From: Planctomycetia bacterium
GTDB lineage: Bacteria; Planctomycetota; Planctomycetia; Gemmatales; HRBIN36
DNA length: 64,000 bases
Assembly: GCA_016795155.1 (NCBI GenBank)
Contig: JAEUIE010000005.1
Span: 1-64,000 of the forward strand
Direction of reading: 5' to 3'
Part shown: piece after piece, positions 1 through 9,004 of the stretch
Numbering within the stretch: position 1 is the first letter of the stretch
Layout of the letters: each line of letters opens with the position of its first letter
Program-made: the position numbers and the translations under genes
Notes under the pieces: generated by a model
Database searches by the model: none
What the model saw: the letters and a program-made list of their open reading frames with translations, nothing else
Told to the model about the DNA's origin: nothing

Positions 1-2
1 GG

Positions 3-1727
3 ATCCATAACTCCAAGTCTGGTGGCATCGACTACATCCTCTTCAGAGAGGATCCGAGTCGAGAACTGGAATTAGTTCTCGACGGAACGCTGAGCTCACG
101 CTGGTGCATGAAGGAAGTCCCTTCGGTTGAAACGCTGAAACAACTTGCTGCTGGGTTCCACAACGGCTTGCCATTGACACGAAATGCGGGTAGCCCCCAT
201 CGTCATGAAGGCTGGTTCGTGACAGTGGTGGCAGATCAGTCAATCCAAGCTCTGTATCGGGCAGCTGACTGTGAAACCAAAAGAACTCAAATCGAGAGTG
301 AATTCTTAACCGTAGCCAGACGGATCACCAGTCTGCTGGAAAAAGATGGCGTCACGACAAGACGAGGCCATCAAGCAGAACTCCTCAGTCTTGGAAAGCT
401 GGAACGCATCACACGTGATGGCCGACAGTTGCTTCATTTCCATGCCTATGTGTTCAACTTTGGACGGAGTGTGGAAAGTGGTGAATTCGGTGCCCTCAGT
501 TTTAAGAAGGCCTTTGATTTACAGCGTTACTATCAGAACATCCTGACAAAAGACTTCGCGAACCGCTTGATTACCAAGCTGCACTTCGATATTTACCGAC
601 GGCGGGACAACGGACTTGGGATACGAGGAGTTACCAAAGACTGGATTGCCTCATGGAAAGCTGATTCCAATCAACGTCTGAAGTCGTTTAAGAACACCGT
701 TGGTGTCCGTCGGCAAAAACTCATTGATCAGTTCAACAGGTACTCAAGGGTCGCAAAACAGCAATGGAATCTAGAAGAGCGGTTAGCCACCTGGCGAAAA
801 CAGGGTGAGAAGTTCGGATGGTATTTGAGAAATCTTCCCACCAGAACATTGAGATATCTCAGCGAGAAGCAGGTAGAACGGCTGTCTACACGCTACGTCA
901 AAAGGGCCATCCGGTGGGAATCCAACCATGCCAACCTGGTGCGACCCTCATCACTGGTGGCATCGGCCCTTGTAGAGTCACTTCGTGATGAACGTGTCAA
1001 TGAAGCAAGTATCAAACAAGCCATCACCAAGATGATGAAAAGCCCTAGGAAGTATGGGCTCGATACCTGGAAAGTGAAGGATACTGAGTATCTGATTTTG
1101 TTGCGGAACAGTCAGTTGATGCGACAAGCGATCATGCGTTCTGCGACGATGGGCACACAACAACACCGTCGTCACAAGATTGACAAGAAGGAATTAGCTC
1201 ATCACGCCCTGTATTTGGACCAAGACAACACCGTCACGCTCAACCAATTTGCCACTGGTGAGTATCTCACGTTTGTTCCAGCAGATAGAAAACAGGCACT
1301 GCATGCCATCATGGAGAGTTACGCATCCAGGAAATACCGCACCATCATCGTTTCCAAGTCGCCAAGACTCAGACCGAAAGGGGTCGATGGCGAATTTGTC
1401 ACCGTTGCCAACTTCATCAAGAAGACTCAGCCCAAGAAATTTGCCGAGATCTTCTGGCGAGTCAGGCAGCATCGGTTACGAGGCATACGTCATACAGCCC
1501 AGATGATGGATATGATCCGCCGGCCTGATTGGAAATTGAAGTCACGTACAACGGTGCTGCTAGACCCATCGAACTGCAAAGCAGCAGAACTCAAAGTGAT
1601 GATGGACTACCTACATCGCAAACGTTGCAAAGTCATCATGCTGTCAGATAACCACATCGCAATGCAGATGCAGCATGAACTCAAGCAACAGCAGCAGATG
1701 TCCATGAAAATGGGGATGAAGCTGTGA
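3..1727 (+). CDS. MobF/TrwC-like relaxase, 5' end outside window
   Basis: The reading frame is open to the left edge, so the gene starts outside the window; 574 codons are visible. The first part aligns by eye with the TrwC/TraI relaxase domain: an R-W patch, a GFDLTF-like strand (GWFVTV), then TRRGH, then an H-x-H pair (codons at 435 and 441) in LLHFHAYVFN, followed by GEFGAL. In MobF enzymes three histidines bind the metal; the position expected for the first one reads Glu here (codon at 402). The C-terminal 250 residues resemble a shrunken RecD-like helicase, with a Walker-B-like strand reading VLLDPSN instead of DEA. The expected role is nicking an origin of transfer and leading the strand during conjugation; activity is uncertain. 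It overlaps the next gene by four bases (GTGA). Confidence 0.72.
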   Translation: MHNSKSGGIDYILFREDPSRELELVLDGTLSSRWCMKEVPSVETLKQLAAGFHNGLPLTRNAGSPHRHEGWFVTVVADQSIQALYRAADCETKRTQIESEFLTVARRITSLLEKDGVTTRRGHQAELLSLGKLERITRDGRQLLHFHAYVFNFGRSVESGEFGALSFKKAFDLQRYYQNILTKDFANRLITKLHFDIYRRRDNGLGIRGVTKDWIASWKADSNQRLKSFKNTVGVRRQKLIDQFNRYSRVAKQQWNLEERLATWRKQGEKFGWYLRNLPTRTLRYLSEKQVERLSTRYVKRAIRWESNHANLVRPSSLVASALVESLRDERVNEASIKQAITKMMKSPRKYGLDTWKVKDTEYLILLRNSQLMRQAIMRSATMGTQQHRRHKIDKKELAHHALYLDQDNTVTLNQFATGEYLTFVPADRKQALHAIMESYASRKYRTIIVSKSPRLRPKGVDGEFVTVANFIKKTQPKKFAEIFWRVRQHRLRGIRHTAQMMDMIRRPDWKLKSRTTVLLDPSNCKAAELKVMMDYLHRKRCKVIMLSDNHIAMQMQHELKQQQQMSMKMGMKL

Positions 1728-2284
1728 CCATACGATCTTTCTTGCTGAAAGCGTGGCATGCTGACCGGGAGCGAGCAAACTCCTGGCTGGTCGTACTCGC
1801 ACCATGTCATGTGGTGGTTTCCATTGCTTTGCTGTTCAAGGTACGAGCAGAGCAGATGGGCCTGATGTTCTTACTTTGGGCGTTCCTTGCTCTGATAGCT
1901 GCCTACTGCGTGTTTGTGAATGGATTGAGGAAAGACACCAAGCCAGTTTGGTACATCGTTATCTACTGGGGGTTACCTCTGCTCGCGTTCTCCACGATCT
2001 ATGGCTTCATTGCGGCAAAAACCCAGGGTATCAGTCTGAAAAGTATCAGCGTAACTCAGTTGATGGAAAACAGCCACGAAGGCGATGAAGATAGCTTGCT
2101 TACCCCTGGCTTTCGCTGGGTGGGTGACCAGCACCATGTTGGCGGTACCCTTGGAACGAATCTCAGCATCATAGGTATTGGCATGCTGCGTTTCATGCTG
2201 TCCGTGGTGGTGGAAACACCAGTGTTCATCTATGTGATGTTTGTCTCAACATGGTTGTTTCAAATACGAGGGAGAAGACCATGA
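1724..2284 (+). CDS. Four-helix inner-membrane protein of the transfer operon
   Basis: This 186-residue protein starts with GTG overlapping the relaxase stop, so translation is probably coupled. Four hydrophobic segments are visible at about residues 16-40, 44-65, 72-92 and 145-170, with a hydrophilic loop of about 50 residues before the last one. I do not recognise the family. Its place between relaxase and coupling ATPase suggests that it anchors or assists the coupling protein, which itself lacks an N-terminal membrane segment. That role is inferred from position only. Confidence 0.7.
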   Translation: MTIRSFLLKAWHADRERANSWLVVLAPCHVVVSIALLFKVRAEQMGLMFLLWAFLALIAAYCVFVNGLRKDTKPVWYIVIYWGLPLLAFSTIYGFIAAKTQGISLKSISVTQLMENSHEGDEDSLLTPGFRWVGDQHHVGGTLGTNLSIIGIGMLRFMLSVVVETPVFIYVMFVSTWLFQIRGRRP

Positions 2285-2436
2285 TGCTCGGATTGGTAAT
2301 TTTCATTTTTTGGGTGATTGTCCTAGCAGCGTTGTATTCGTTCGGGCAGGTGCACGAGCCAGAAGACCAAACTCATCTTCGTGGGCAAGAGCTTCAATCT
2401 GATAAGCAGTTGCAAGGGGACATTGATGACAATTGA
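2281..2436 (+). CDS. Small single-helix membrane protein
   Basis: This is a 51-residue ORF. The start ATG at 2281 overlaps the stop of the preceding gene (ATGA), which favours it over the upstream in-frame codon at 2251. Residues 3-20 form one hydrophobic helix and the rest is acidic and polar. It overlaps the following ATPase gene by eleven bases. The tight overlaps on both sides support a real gene. The function is unknown; it may supply the membrane anchor missing from the ATPase. Confidence 0.55.
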   Translation: MMLGLVIFIFWVIVLAALYSFGQVHEPEDQTHLRGQELQSDKQLQGDIDDN

Positions 2437-3640
2437 CCTCGCTTCGATTGCCATTACACCAGAACAGGCAACTCGAAACATCATGATTTCAGGTTTGCCT
2501 GGGAGCGGCAAAACCGTGCTCGTCTGGTTCCTGCTGGATTCTCTGCTGAAAGGGTTTCCAGATGAGGACATTCGTATCCTGCTTACTGATCCCAAGAAAG
2601 AGAATACCCCGATTGTAGCTGGTGCACTTCCACCTTGGGCACCCATCTGGCTCACTCATCCAGACGAAGCCAGGTCTGTTCGAATTGCCTTCGGCAAAAT
2701 CTACAAGACATTCAGTGATGCGGAGCGGCTGTCTCACCACCTTATTCAAGACGAGAAGAACTCCGTTGAAAAGTACTGGCGTAACATCGCTCGTTTGTTG
2801 CTGTCCTACGAAATACTGTGGTACCAGACAAAACATCCTGGCAACTGGACGCTCCATGATCTTGTGACAGCCGGAACCAATTCAGCAGAACTCGAAAGAA
2901 AGCTCGGTCGATTCCCGCCATCGCAGAGTCTGATTCAAGCGACATTTCAAGATCCAGAGCACCGTGGAAAAGTAGTTTCGTCGCTTGGAAGCTATCTTGG
3001 GCAATACCGTGCACTCGCTCAGAACTGGCAGAAGTGCAAGGACGAAATCTCGTTGGAGAACATTCTGTCATCTCGCTGTGTGCTGATGCTCGGGCATGAT
3101 GAACTGTATCCCAGTCAGTTTGCTCGTCTCAACAGCCTGATCATCTCCGAACTGTCAGCCGCCATTCTCTCAAAGCGTGATCAATCCAAGAGGCATTATC
3201 TCATTCTCGATGAGTTTGCCTTGCTGAAGGGCTTTACTGATATCCGTGAACTGCTTCTAAAAGGCAGAGATTCAAACATCTCCGTGGTTCTGACCTTCCA
3301 AGATCCCGCTGCTGTTATCTCGGTGCTTGGAAAAGACAGGTTCATTGAAATAACCTCGATGTGTCAATTCAAAGTTTTCTTGAAACAGGGACCTGAAGCT
3401 TCACGATGGGCATCGGAACAGTGTGGGCAACGCGAGGTGAAAGAAGGGAGTGCCATCAAACAACGTCCAATCATTTTGCCAGATGAATTCATGAACTTGA
3501 GCTTGGCAACTGGACGTACCATAGACGGTTTTATCACCACGCCCTATGGAGCTCCCGCTCGATTCAGTCTCCCCTTTCGTAAACGTTTGATCAGTATCTT
3601 TCAGAAGGCATCTGGACGTGGGTTTATCCCACGATCTTGA
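2426..3640 (+). CDS. TraD/VirD4-like type IV coupling ATPase
   Basis: The predicted 404-residue protein has a Walker A motif GLPGSGKT near residues 23-30 and a Walker B strand YLILDEF near residue 260, followed by a conserved FQDPAA segment and an F-K-V-F-L strand as in TraG/TraD ATPases. Start 2426 is chosen because it follows a GGGG Shine-Dalgarno-like run; the longer frame from 2381 would overlap the previous gene further. Such proteins link the relaxosome to a type IV secretion channel. Unusually there is no N-terminal transmembrane region; the two preceding small membrane proteins may take that part. No other secretion genes are in view, so the element may be mobilisable, or the rest lies left of the window. 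Confidence 0.75.
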   Translation: MTIDLASIAITPEQATRNIMISGLPGSGKTVLVWFLLDSLLKGFPDEDIRILLTDPKKENTPIVAGALPPWAPIWLTHPDEARSVRIAFGKIYKTFSDAERLSHHLIQDEKNSVEKYWRNIARLLLSYEILWYQTKHPGNWTLHDLVTAGTNSAELERKLGRFPPSQSLIQATFQDPEHRGKVVSSLGSYLGQYRALAQNWQKCKDEISLENILSSRCVLMLGHDELYPSQFARLNSLIISELSAAILSKRDQSKRHYLILDEFALLKGFTDIRELLLKGRDSNISVVLTFQDPAAVISVLGKDRFIEITSMCQFKVFLKQGPEASRWASEQCGQREVKEGSAIKQRPIILPDEFMNLSLATGRTIDGFITTPYGAPARFSLPFRKRLISIFQKASGRGFIPRS

Positions 3641-3698
3641 TAAACCGTTTGCCATGGTGGCTGACGGTAGAATGGGAATCTCTTTCAAGGAGAAACCG

Positions 3699-4658
3699 AT
3701 GAGAATGCGAGTGTTCATGCTGGTGACTGCCATGGCTACCAGCTGGTGCGGTTTACATGGCCAGGAACCCGATCCTGCTCTTGCGCTTGGGGCTGCCTAT
3801 AGTAAAGCAGTAGCTGAGAAGGAAGAAACTTACCATCGCGCTATTGAAGAACTGTCGAAGAAACTATCAAAAATGCAAATCCTCTCGCAGGATAGCAAAG
3901 AAGAAACCATTCTTGCTATGAAAAGCATCGTGACTGGCTTGGTAGCTGAAGGAAAAGCAGTCATTGCATCATATGAGAAATACAAAAGTGACTCCAAGGC
4001 CTACATGGCTGCTATGGACCGCATTCCATCTTCAATACCACCGATGGCAGAAATGGCACGCTTCAAGGCACGAAAGTATGCAAACAACCCTATCGGCAGA
4101 CAATACGAGCAGTTTGCAAAAGAAGCGAATGAACTCATAGGGAAGATTTCTCAGCGTCGCCTGGACGTAGAACAGGGTGATGCCCTTATTGCCCAAGCTG
4201 TCAAAGAAACTGAAAATGCTGTTGAGTTCCTTACAGATTACGGAGCATTCCTCGAAGTATTGTCCTTGGGCGACATCACAGCTGCAAGGCAAGCTTTTCG
4301 AGAGAGAATGCATGAATTCATGAGGAACTATCAAAAGTTCGATGGGTTAATGCAGCAGTTCCACGAGAAGCTCAAGTCAACCAGTTCCTCTGACCAAATC
4401 AGGCAGGAGTACCAGTCGAAAAAGGCAAAGAAGGCAGAGGAGCAGGAACAAAGACGTGTTGAATCTTTGAAGGCGACACGAAGAGAAACAGACCCACAGG
4501 ATTGGAGTGCTGAAACTGTACAACCTACACTCGCCTACTCAAGTCCGGCACGAACGGTAACGCAAGGTAACTATCGCCCTGTCAACTATGCGAATGTTGC
4601 CAAAGCTTCGGCCAACGTGCAACGCAACATCAATACCGTTCGGCGGTTCATCAAATAG
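3699..4658 (+). CDS. Secreted coiled-coil protein of the mobile element
   Basis: The ATG at 3699 follows an AAGGAG ribosome site at 3687-3692 and opens a signal peptide (MRMRVFMLVTAMATSWCGLHG), so it is preferred to the in-frame start at 3618. The 319-residue product is rich in Lys, Glu and Ala and is predicted by eye to be mostly helical, with long heptad-like stretches. The tail is a low-complexity linker. I do not recognise a family. Its position directly after the coupling ATPase resembles TrbJ/VirB5-type periplasmic helical proteins of conjugation operons, but this is only an analogy. Confidence 0.62.
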   Translation: MRMRVFMLVTAMATSWCGLHGQEPDPALALGAAYSKAVAEKEETYHRAIEELSKKLSKMQILSQDSKEETILAMKSIVTGLVAEGKAVIASYEKYKSDSKAYMAAMDRIPSSIPPMAEMARFKARKYANNPIGRQYEQFAKEANELIGKISQRRLDVEQGDALIAQAVKETENAVEFLTDYGAFLEVLSLGDITAARQAFRERMHEFMRNYQKFDGLMQQFHEKLKSTSSSDQIRQEYQSKKAKKAEEQEQRRVESLKATRRETDPQDWSAETVQPTLAYSSPARTVTQGNYRPVNYANVAKASANVQRNINTVRRFIK

Positions 4659-4660
4659 CC

Positions 4661-4873
4661 ATGACGACTAATCAAGCACTGGCAATGGATATTGCAGAAT
4701 GCCTCCTGGAGGCGTTGCCGATTCGTTTCGGAACAATTCAAGAGAGGCGATTTATCACCAAGGCTGCTCTCATCATTGCCGAAAAACTTGATGGTTCCAT
4801 CAATCAAAAAAGCCCTCAGGATGAGGGCTTGATGGCAACAACAAATGAGTCTTCATCTGAATACAGTGGGTAA
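4661..4873 (+). CDS. Small protein of unknown function
   Basis: A 70-codon ORF starts two bases after the preceding stop codon. The first 45 residues read like an amphipathic helical domain and the last 20 are low in complexity. The 3' part runs through a hairpin (4811-4829) that works as a terminator for the opposite strand, so the last residues may not be conserved. The function is unknown. Confidence 0.42.
   Translation: MTTNQALAMDIAECLLEALPIRFGTIQERRFITKAALIIAEKLDGSINQKSPQDEGLMATTNESSSEYSG
4804..4829 (-). terminator. Rho-independent terminator of the ietAS operon
   Basis: Read on the minus strand, the stem AGCCCTC/GAGGGCT with a five-base loop is followed at once by a run of six T. No T run follows on the plus strand, so it serves the leftward transcript coming from the AAA-ATPase/subtilase genes. 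Confidence 0.7.
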
Positions 4874-4987
4874 TTTCCAATGGTGATCCAAGTCTTCGGG
4901 TAACAGATCCCAAAGGCTACCTTCCAAGAAATAACGCTTTGATTTCTGGCAGTAGGCTTCTTCGATTTCAATTCCAATCCCAGCAGT
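4853..4987 (-). pseudogene. C-terminal remnant of a DNA methyltransferase
   Basis: A minus-strand frame of 44 codons with no start codon begins right after a stop (4988-4990). It contains GIGIEIEEAYCQKSKRY, which resembles the end of N4/N6 DNA methylases, where G-x-E-I-D/E-x-x-Y-C/F precedes the last helices. The target-recognition and catalytic parts are absent. I read it as a decayed fragment inside the ietAS transcript. The match is short, so identity is moderate. Confidence 0.4.
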
Positions 4988-5013
4988 TTACTTGGTGAAG
5001 GGATTGGTTAGCC

Positions 5014-5256
5014 TTACTTGATATCACTAATTCCAAACTGATCAGCTTCTTCCTTCGTAATGATTTCAATGATCTGATGAGCAACAAGCACAACAATCCT
5101 CAATGGCAGGTGGTTCACTTGGAGAATGACAACTGTCTCTTTTTGAATCTCTACTTTTCTTACCTTGGCCATCGCATCTTCAATGATGGCTTGCTTCTGC
5201 ATGCCCATCAGGATTTTGGCAGCTGGAGAGCATCGAACCTTGTAGATGTTGTCCAT
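5014..5256 (-). CDS. Small protein downstream of the subtilase gene
   Basis: This 80-residue ORF lies 75 bases after the subtilase stop, in the same direction and before the shared terminator. It is charged, with hydrophobic positions spaced as in a small alpha/beta domain (KVRKVEIQ, VVILQVNH, QIIEIITKEEADQFGI). No family is recognised. A plus-strand ORF covers the same stretch but has a less protein-like composition. It could be a third component or regulator of the ATPase-protease pair, or an unrelated passenger. Confidence 0.45.
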   Translation of the reverse strand: MDNIYKVRCSPAAKILMGMQKQAIIEDAMAKVRKVEIQKETVVILQVNHLPLRIVVLVAHQIIEIITKEEADQFGISDIK

Positions 5257-5330
5257 TTCTTGGTTCAGTGAGCAGTTGAGTGTCGTCGTGTTGAAGGTGT
5301 CAAGTGTCTACAGTACTGCCAATCAAAAGC

Positions 5331-7859
5331 TTAGCTGGTCACTTCTATTTCTGTCATCACTTCGGGTTGTGCTGTAATTGCACCATAGAGATCGATCTCA
5401 GCATTGGGTGTTTCAATGGTGATGACGAGGCTATAGCGAGCTTTACTGTTGTATTTGTTGAGATGTGGGCGTTCCTTCCACCATCCGGTCACTGGATAGA
5501 TTGCAATATGGCTGCTTGCTGCCAAAGTTGCAGCATTACCATGCCACCAATCAGAATGAATGCTTCCATGATTTCTTGCTTCTCCTATAAGCCAAGAACG
5601 AGTATCCGGAACAATGGAAGGTCTATTTCCATTTTCCCACTCATGCTTGGTGAGCCTACGTCGAAAAGCTTGCAATGATTCTGTTGGTCTCTTGAGGTCG
5701 AACCTTAACCCGTGAGATTGATATCGGTACTTTCGCCCCCATACCACTCGGCCAGGGCTTGATTCAATGTAGTACGATAAAGTCACGTGCATCTTGATGT
5801 TCAGTTCTCCCAACTGTTGCAACACTTCGATGGGCCAAGGCAAGGCATGAAGATGCATCTCGTTGGTCGAGGGCGGATTCTCAGTAGTATCACCATCCGC
5901 GTTTACTGACACTTTGCGATGATAAGGTTGTAGTTCACCCTGGTAAATCAGGGTTGCAGCGTTTTGTGCACTAAAGAGAGCCTTCTCTAAATCAGGGACA
6001 CCGTAGCCATAGCAGCGAAGTCTCTTCTGAATCACAGATTTGTTGTTGCCTGGAAACCGACGAATCATTGCCGGCGTCCATTGTGCACTGTGAATCATCA
6101 AAGCCCGTACTGTTTCTGGCCAGAATTGAGGATAGTAGCTCCAAATGACAGCAGCCATTCGAGCAGCCGATGCAGCAGCAGGACTGGTATCACGTGTGGT
6201 AGTGAGCAACTGACCTGTTGGCTTAAGGCACGTTGTCAAAAGTGAAAGATCATCGAGATTATCTCTTTCACCGTTTTTCTCAATGTAGTTTCCGCCCTCC
6301 ATCACGATGTCAGGCTTGATAGGCCATTCTTTCTGATTATCTGGTGGCCAAGGCAACGATGTACGACTGGTAGGTGTCAGATCACCGGGCTCGGCAATAA
6401 CTTGCCAGCCATCTTGCAGCGTTTCTCGTTCGATTACTTTCTCCGTGTATGCCCCTACGGTAACGGCATTCCAAGCCTGTGCCGGTTCTTCGATTCCAGC
6501 CTTCTGACAATTCCAATCATGGTAGGAATAAGTTGATGCAAAGAACTCTGTTCCAATGTTTCCAGCGGAAACAAAGACAAGCTTAGGAATAGCTTCAAGT
6601 CCTCCATGACAACAATCATCCAGTGCAGCTGACCATTGTGAAGGAAGCCCATTATCAAGATCATCAGTTGTAATAGTTAGGCAGTACGCTCGATTCCTTT
6701 CTGGTGCGACGGATTCCACTCTTGCAGTTGCTTCTTTGGTAACCGCACCATACACATCTGGTGAGTTTTCACCAGGTGGTGGTGGAATCAACTTCACTGA
6801 TTCCAATCGGTGCTTCAGCCTGATCGGATCAACAGAATCCAAGATGGTGGTGAGGCAGCCATAAAGGGCTATCCCTGCCATCGTGGTTCCGTGCTGATGT
6901 GGATCGTGATCGCTGTTTCCCCATTGGATATCCACAGCATGCAGATCGCTAGGTTCTAATGCTGGGGCCAACAGAAGGTGTCCACGATTGACACCAGTAT
7001 CAAGCAAGCAAACTGCGGGTGCTGTTCTTGCGGGAGGAATTATTCGTTGAGCTGCGTGTTGCACGAAGTCTGCTTGTTCTCGTCCAGATAGCTGTGTGTA
7101 GTGCGATGCAAGCTCTTTGGCTTTGCGCACTTCAGCTACGAGCGTGAGCAGGTCCAAAGACTTTGAAAGCTGAGCAAGTGAGCCAAAGGCTAGCGTCACC
7201 AGTCGTTCAGGAAACTTCACATATCTCGACGTGACTTGAAATCCAAGCATCTGTGCCAGCTGAGCAAATCGCTGATAATTTTGCTCCGGTTGCTCATTGA
7301 ACTGATGAAGCCAAACTTCCAGCCATAAGGTGGCATCTAGACTTGGTATTGGAATGCTGTCAGACCAGAGGTCTTGCACGACTGTCAGTGAGATGGATGA
7401 AATACTCTCAATCAATTCTCGATTATCAGCATTTCCATGGGAGTTATCTCGTCTGGCGTAATTCTCAATCAGTTTCAGAAAGCCGACCACCTTGTTGATT
7501 GGCATCGATATGGTTGCAACATAGATGCCATTTTCGACTCTGGAACTGAGTAGCCTGATTTTCTGACGTACCCGGTCAAGTCTTTCAAGTCTTAATTGGA
7601 ACCCTGGATCACTGCGAAGAGTAAAGGTAATGTACTTGATCTGCCCATCGTCTTGCACGTGCAAGTCTGCCTGTTCTTGACGGAGTCGTTCACTTTCTGC
7701 AACGGCATTTCTGACTTCATCTGCTCTCGCCCGGCCATGCGGAACTCGATCTCGTGGTGGCAACTGAAAAGGTAGAGCATTAACAGGCACTCCTCCAGCA
7801 TAAGAATAGGGCACGGAATCAGGAATTTCCTCAAGATGTAAGTGAGGCTTGTTTCTCAT
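5331..7859 (-). CDS. ietS: IetS-like subtilisin-family serine protease
   Basis: The 842-residue protein has the S8 catalytic triad in order: Asp287 in LLDTGVN, His323 in HGTTMAG and Ser559 in DTSPAAASAA, with an oxyanion Asn in VSAGN. A long N-terminal region of about 270 residues precedes the protease domain and a beta-rich C-terminal region follows it. There is no signal peptide, so it should act in the cytoplasm. It lies 20 bases after an AAA-ATPase gene. This gene order and domain content match IetA/IetS, first described as a stability (toxin-antitoxin-like) system of Agrobacterium plasmid pTiC58 and later counted among antiphage systems. In that model the protease is the harmful component and the ATPase restrains it. 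Confidence 0.82.
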   Translation of the reverse strand: MRNKPHLHLEEIPDSVPYSYAGGVPVNALPFQLPPRDRVPHGRARADEVRNAVAESERLRQEQADLHVQDDGQIKYITFTLRSDPGFQLRLERLDRVRQKIRLLSSRVENGIYVATISMPINKVVGFLKLIENYARRDNSHGNADNRELIESISSISLTVVQDLWSDSIPIPSLDATLWLEVWLHQFNEQPEQNYQRFAQLAQMLGFQVTSRYVKFPERLVTLAFGSLAQLSKSLDLLTLVAEVRKAKELASHYTQLSGREQADFVQHAAQRIIPPARTAPAVCLLDTGVNRGHLLLAPALEPSDLHAVDIQWGNSDHDPHQHGTTMAGIALYGCLTTILDSVDPIRLKHRLESVKLIPPPPGENSPDVYGAVTKEATARVESVAPERNRAYCLTITTDDLDNGLPSQWSAALDDCCHGGLEAIPKLVFVSAGNIGTEFFASTYSYHDWNCQKAGIEEPAQAWNAVTVGAYTEKVIERETLQDGWQVIAEPGDLTPTSRTSLPWPPDNQKEWPIKPDIVMEGGNYIEKNGERDNLDDLSLLTTCLKPTGQLLTTTRDTSPAAASAARMAAVIWSYYPQFWPETVRALMIHSAQWTPAMIRRFPGNNKSVIQKRLRCYGYGVPDLEKALFSAQNAATLIYQGELQPYHRKVSVNADGDTTENPPSTNEMHLHALPWPIEVLQQLGELNIKMHVTLSYYIESSPGRVVWGRKYRYQSHGLRFDLKRPTESLQAFRRRLTKHEWENGNRPSIVPDTRSWLIGEARNHGSIHSDWWHGNAATLAASSHIAIYPVTGWWKERPHLNKYNSKARYSLVITIETPNAEIDLYGAITAQPEVMTEIEVTS

Positions 7860-7879
7860 GAGGCCCGCTCAACTTGTGA

Positions 7880-8875
7880 TTAACCTAATTCGCTCGTTTG
7901 AGGTTTCATTTGTTTTCGAGCACGGAGAGCTTGAATCAATATGCTGCTGTCCATTTCCAAGTTCTTGGAAAGCACCACTCGCCTAGCAGCATCATCACAT
8001 GCACGACACGTTTCTGCGTGGCTCAGTCCAAGAGCAGACTTGATAACAATCTTCCATTTGATCTGACTGAGATCGTACGAACTCAACCGATTTTCGATCA
8101 ATTGTCGAAGCATGGTTGCATTCGGGAGTTCGTATCGAATGACATCGTCAAAACGTCGAAAGAGAGCTTCGTCCAGCATGCCCATGAAATTGGTGGCGGC
8201 GACAATGATGCTGTCAGACTCATCTCGTTCAAGTAGTTGTAGGAATGAGTTCAGAATGCGTCGTATCTCGCCAACATCATTCCCAGCGGTTCGAGTTGAA
8301 CCTATCGCATCAAACTCATCAAACAGATAGACTGCTCGAGTTTCCGTCATTGCCAAGAACAGTTGATGCAACTTCGCTGAAGTCTCGCCCAGGTATTTGG
8401 TGATCAATCCATGCAACTGAACAAACATCAACGGAAGCTGACACTCGGTTGCCAGTGCTGAAGCAGTCATAGTCTTGCCACATCCTGGCGGTCCCACCAG
8501 AAGCAGCTTACGTTTTGGCGTAAGTGCATGCATACGAAGCACTTCACGTTCGCGATTCTGGTGTACGATTTCTTTCAGCTGCAGCATGCTGGCTTCATCA
8601 AGCACCATGTCAGACAGCCGAACGGTTGGATAGGACGATGAGACAAGGCCTACCAAGTCGCTTGGTGGCTTGGTGATGGGAACTGCTCGTGGCGGACTGA
8701 CAGGCCGTTGTTCTCTCCGTGCTTGGTCGATTAGCCTTCTCAGTTCTTCTGCTAACGAGGTGTTTCCCTTCTTTGCACTGTGTGCGGCAATCTGCATGGC
8801 AATAGATCGGAACTCAGCATCATCATGCTCAGTGTGACTTCTAACCAATGCTTTAAGCTGCTCAGCAGTAGCCAT
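7880..8875 (-). CDS. ietA: IetA-like AAA-ATPase
   Basis: The start at 8875 is preceded by GGAAGGGTGAG and gives MATAEQLKALVRSH, a typical N-terminus for this group; an in-frame ATG at 8914 is less likely. The 331-residue product has an N-terminal helical segment (1-75), Walker A GPPGCGKT near residue 127, Walker B YLFDEFD near 183, a sensor-1 VAATN near 225 and an arginine-rich FRRFDD second-region motif. It is thus a classic AAA protein of the FtsH/CDC48-like type without membrane helices. It heads the operon with the subtilase and the small ORF. The expected role is control of the protease partner and stabilisation or defence of the host element. Confidence 0.83.
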   Translation of the reverse strand: MATAEQLKALVRSHTEHDDAEFRSIAMQIAAHSAKKGNTSLAEELRRLIDQARREQRPVSPPRAVPITKPPSDLVGLVSSSYPTVRLSDMVLDEASMLQLKEIVHQNREREVLRMHALTPKRKLLLVGPPGCGKTMTASALATECQLPLMFVQLHGLITKYLGETSAKLHQLFLAMTETRAVYLFDEFDAIGSTRTAGNDVGEIRRILNSFLQLLERDESDSIIVAATNFMGMLDEALFRRFDDVIRYELPNATMLRQLIENRLSSYDLSQIKWKIVIKSALGLSHAETCRACDDAARRVVLSKNLEMDSSILIQALRARKQMKPQTSELG

Positions 8876-9004
8876 CTCACCCTTCCAACACACTCGACCA
8901 TGAGCATCAGTCATGCCGTACGACTATAGCCTATGCCTGTTGGTTATGCTATTCGAGCCTTCTCAACCAAGTGTCTGGTAAACAAAAGACAACGTCGAAA
9001 GTGA

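Noticed and set aside
5077-5271. Plus-strand 64-codon ORF opposite the small gene after the subtilase
   Set aside because: It has no ribosome site and its composition is less protein-like than the minus-strand frame, which is in line with the operon.
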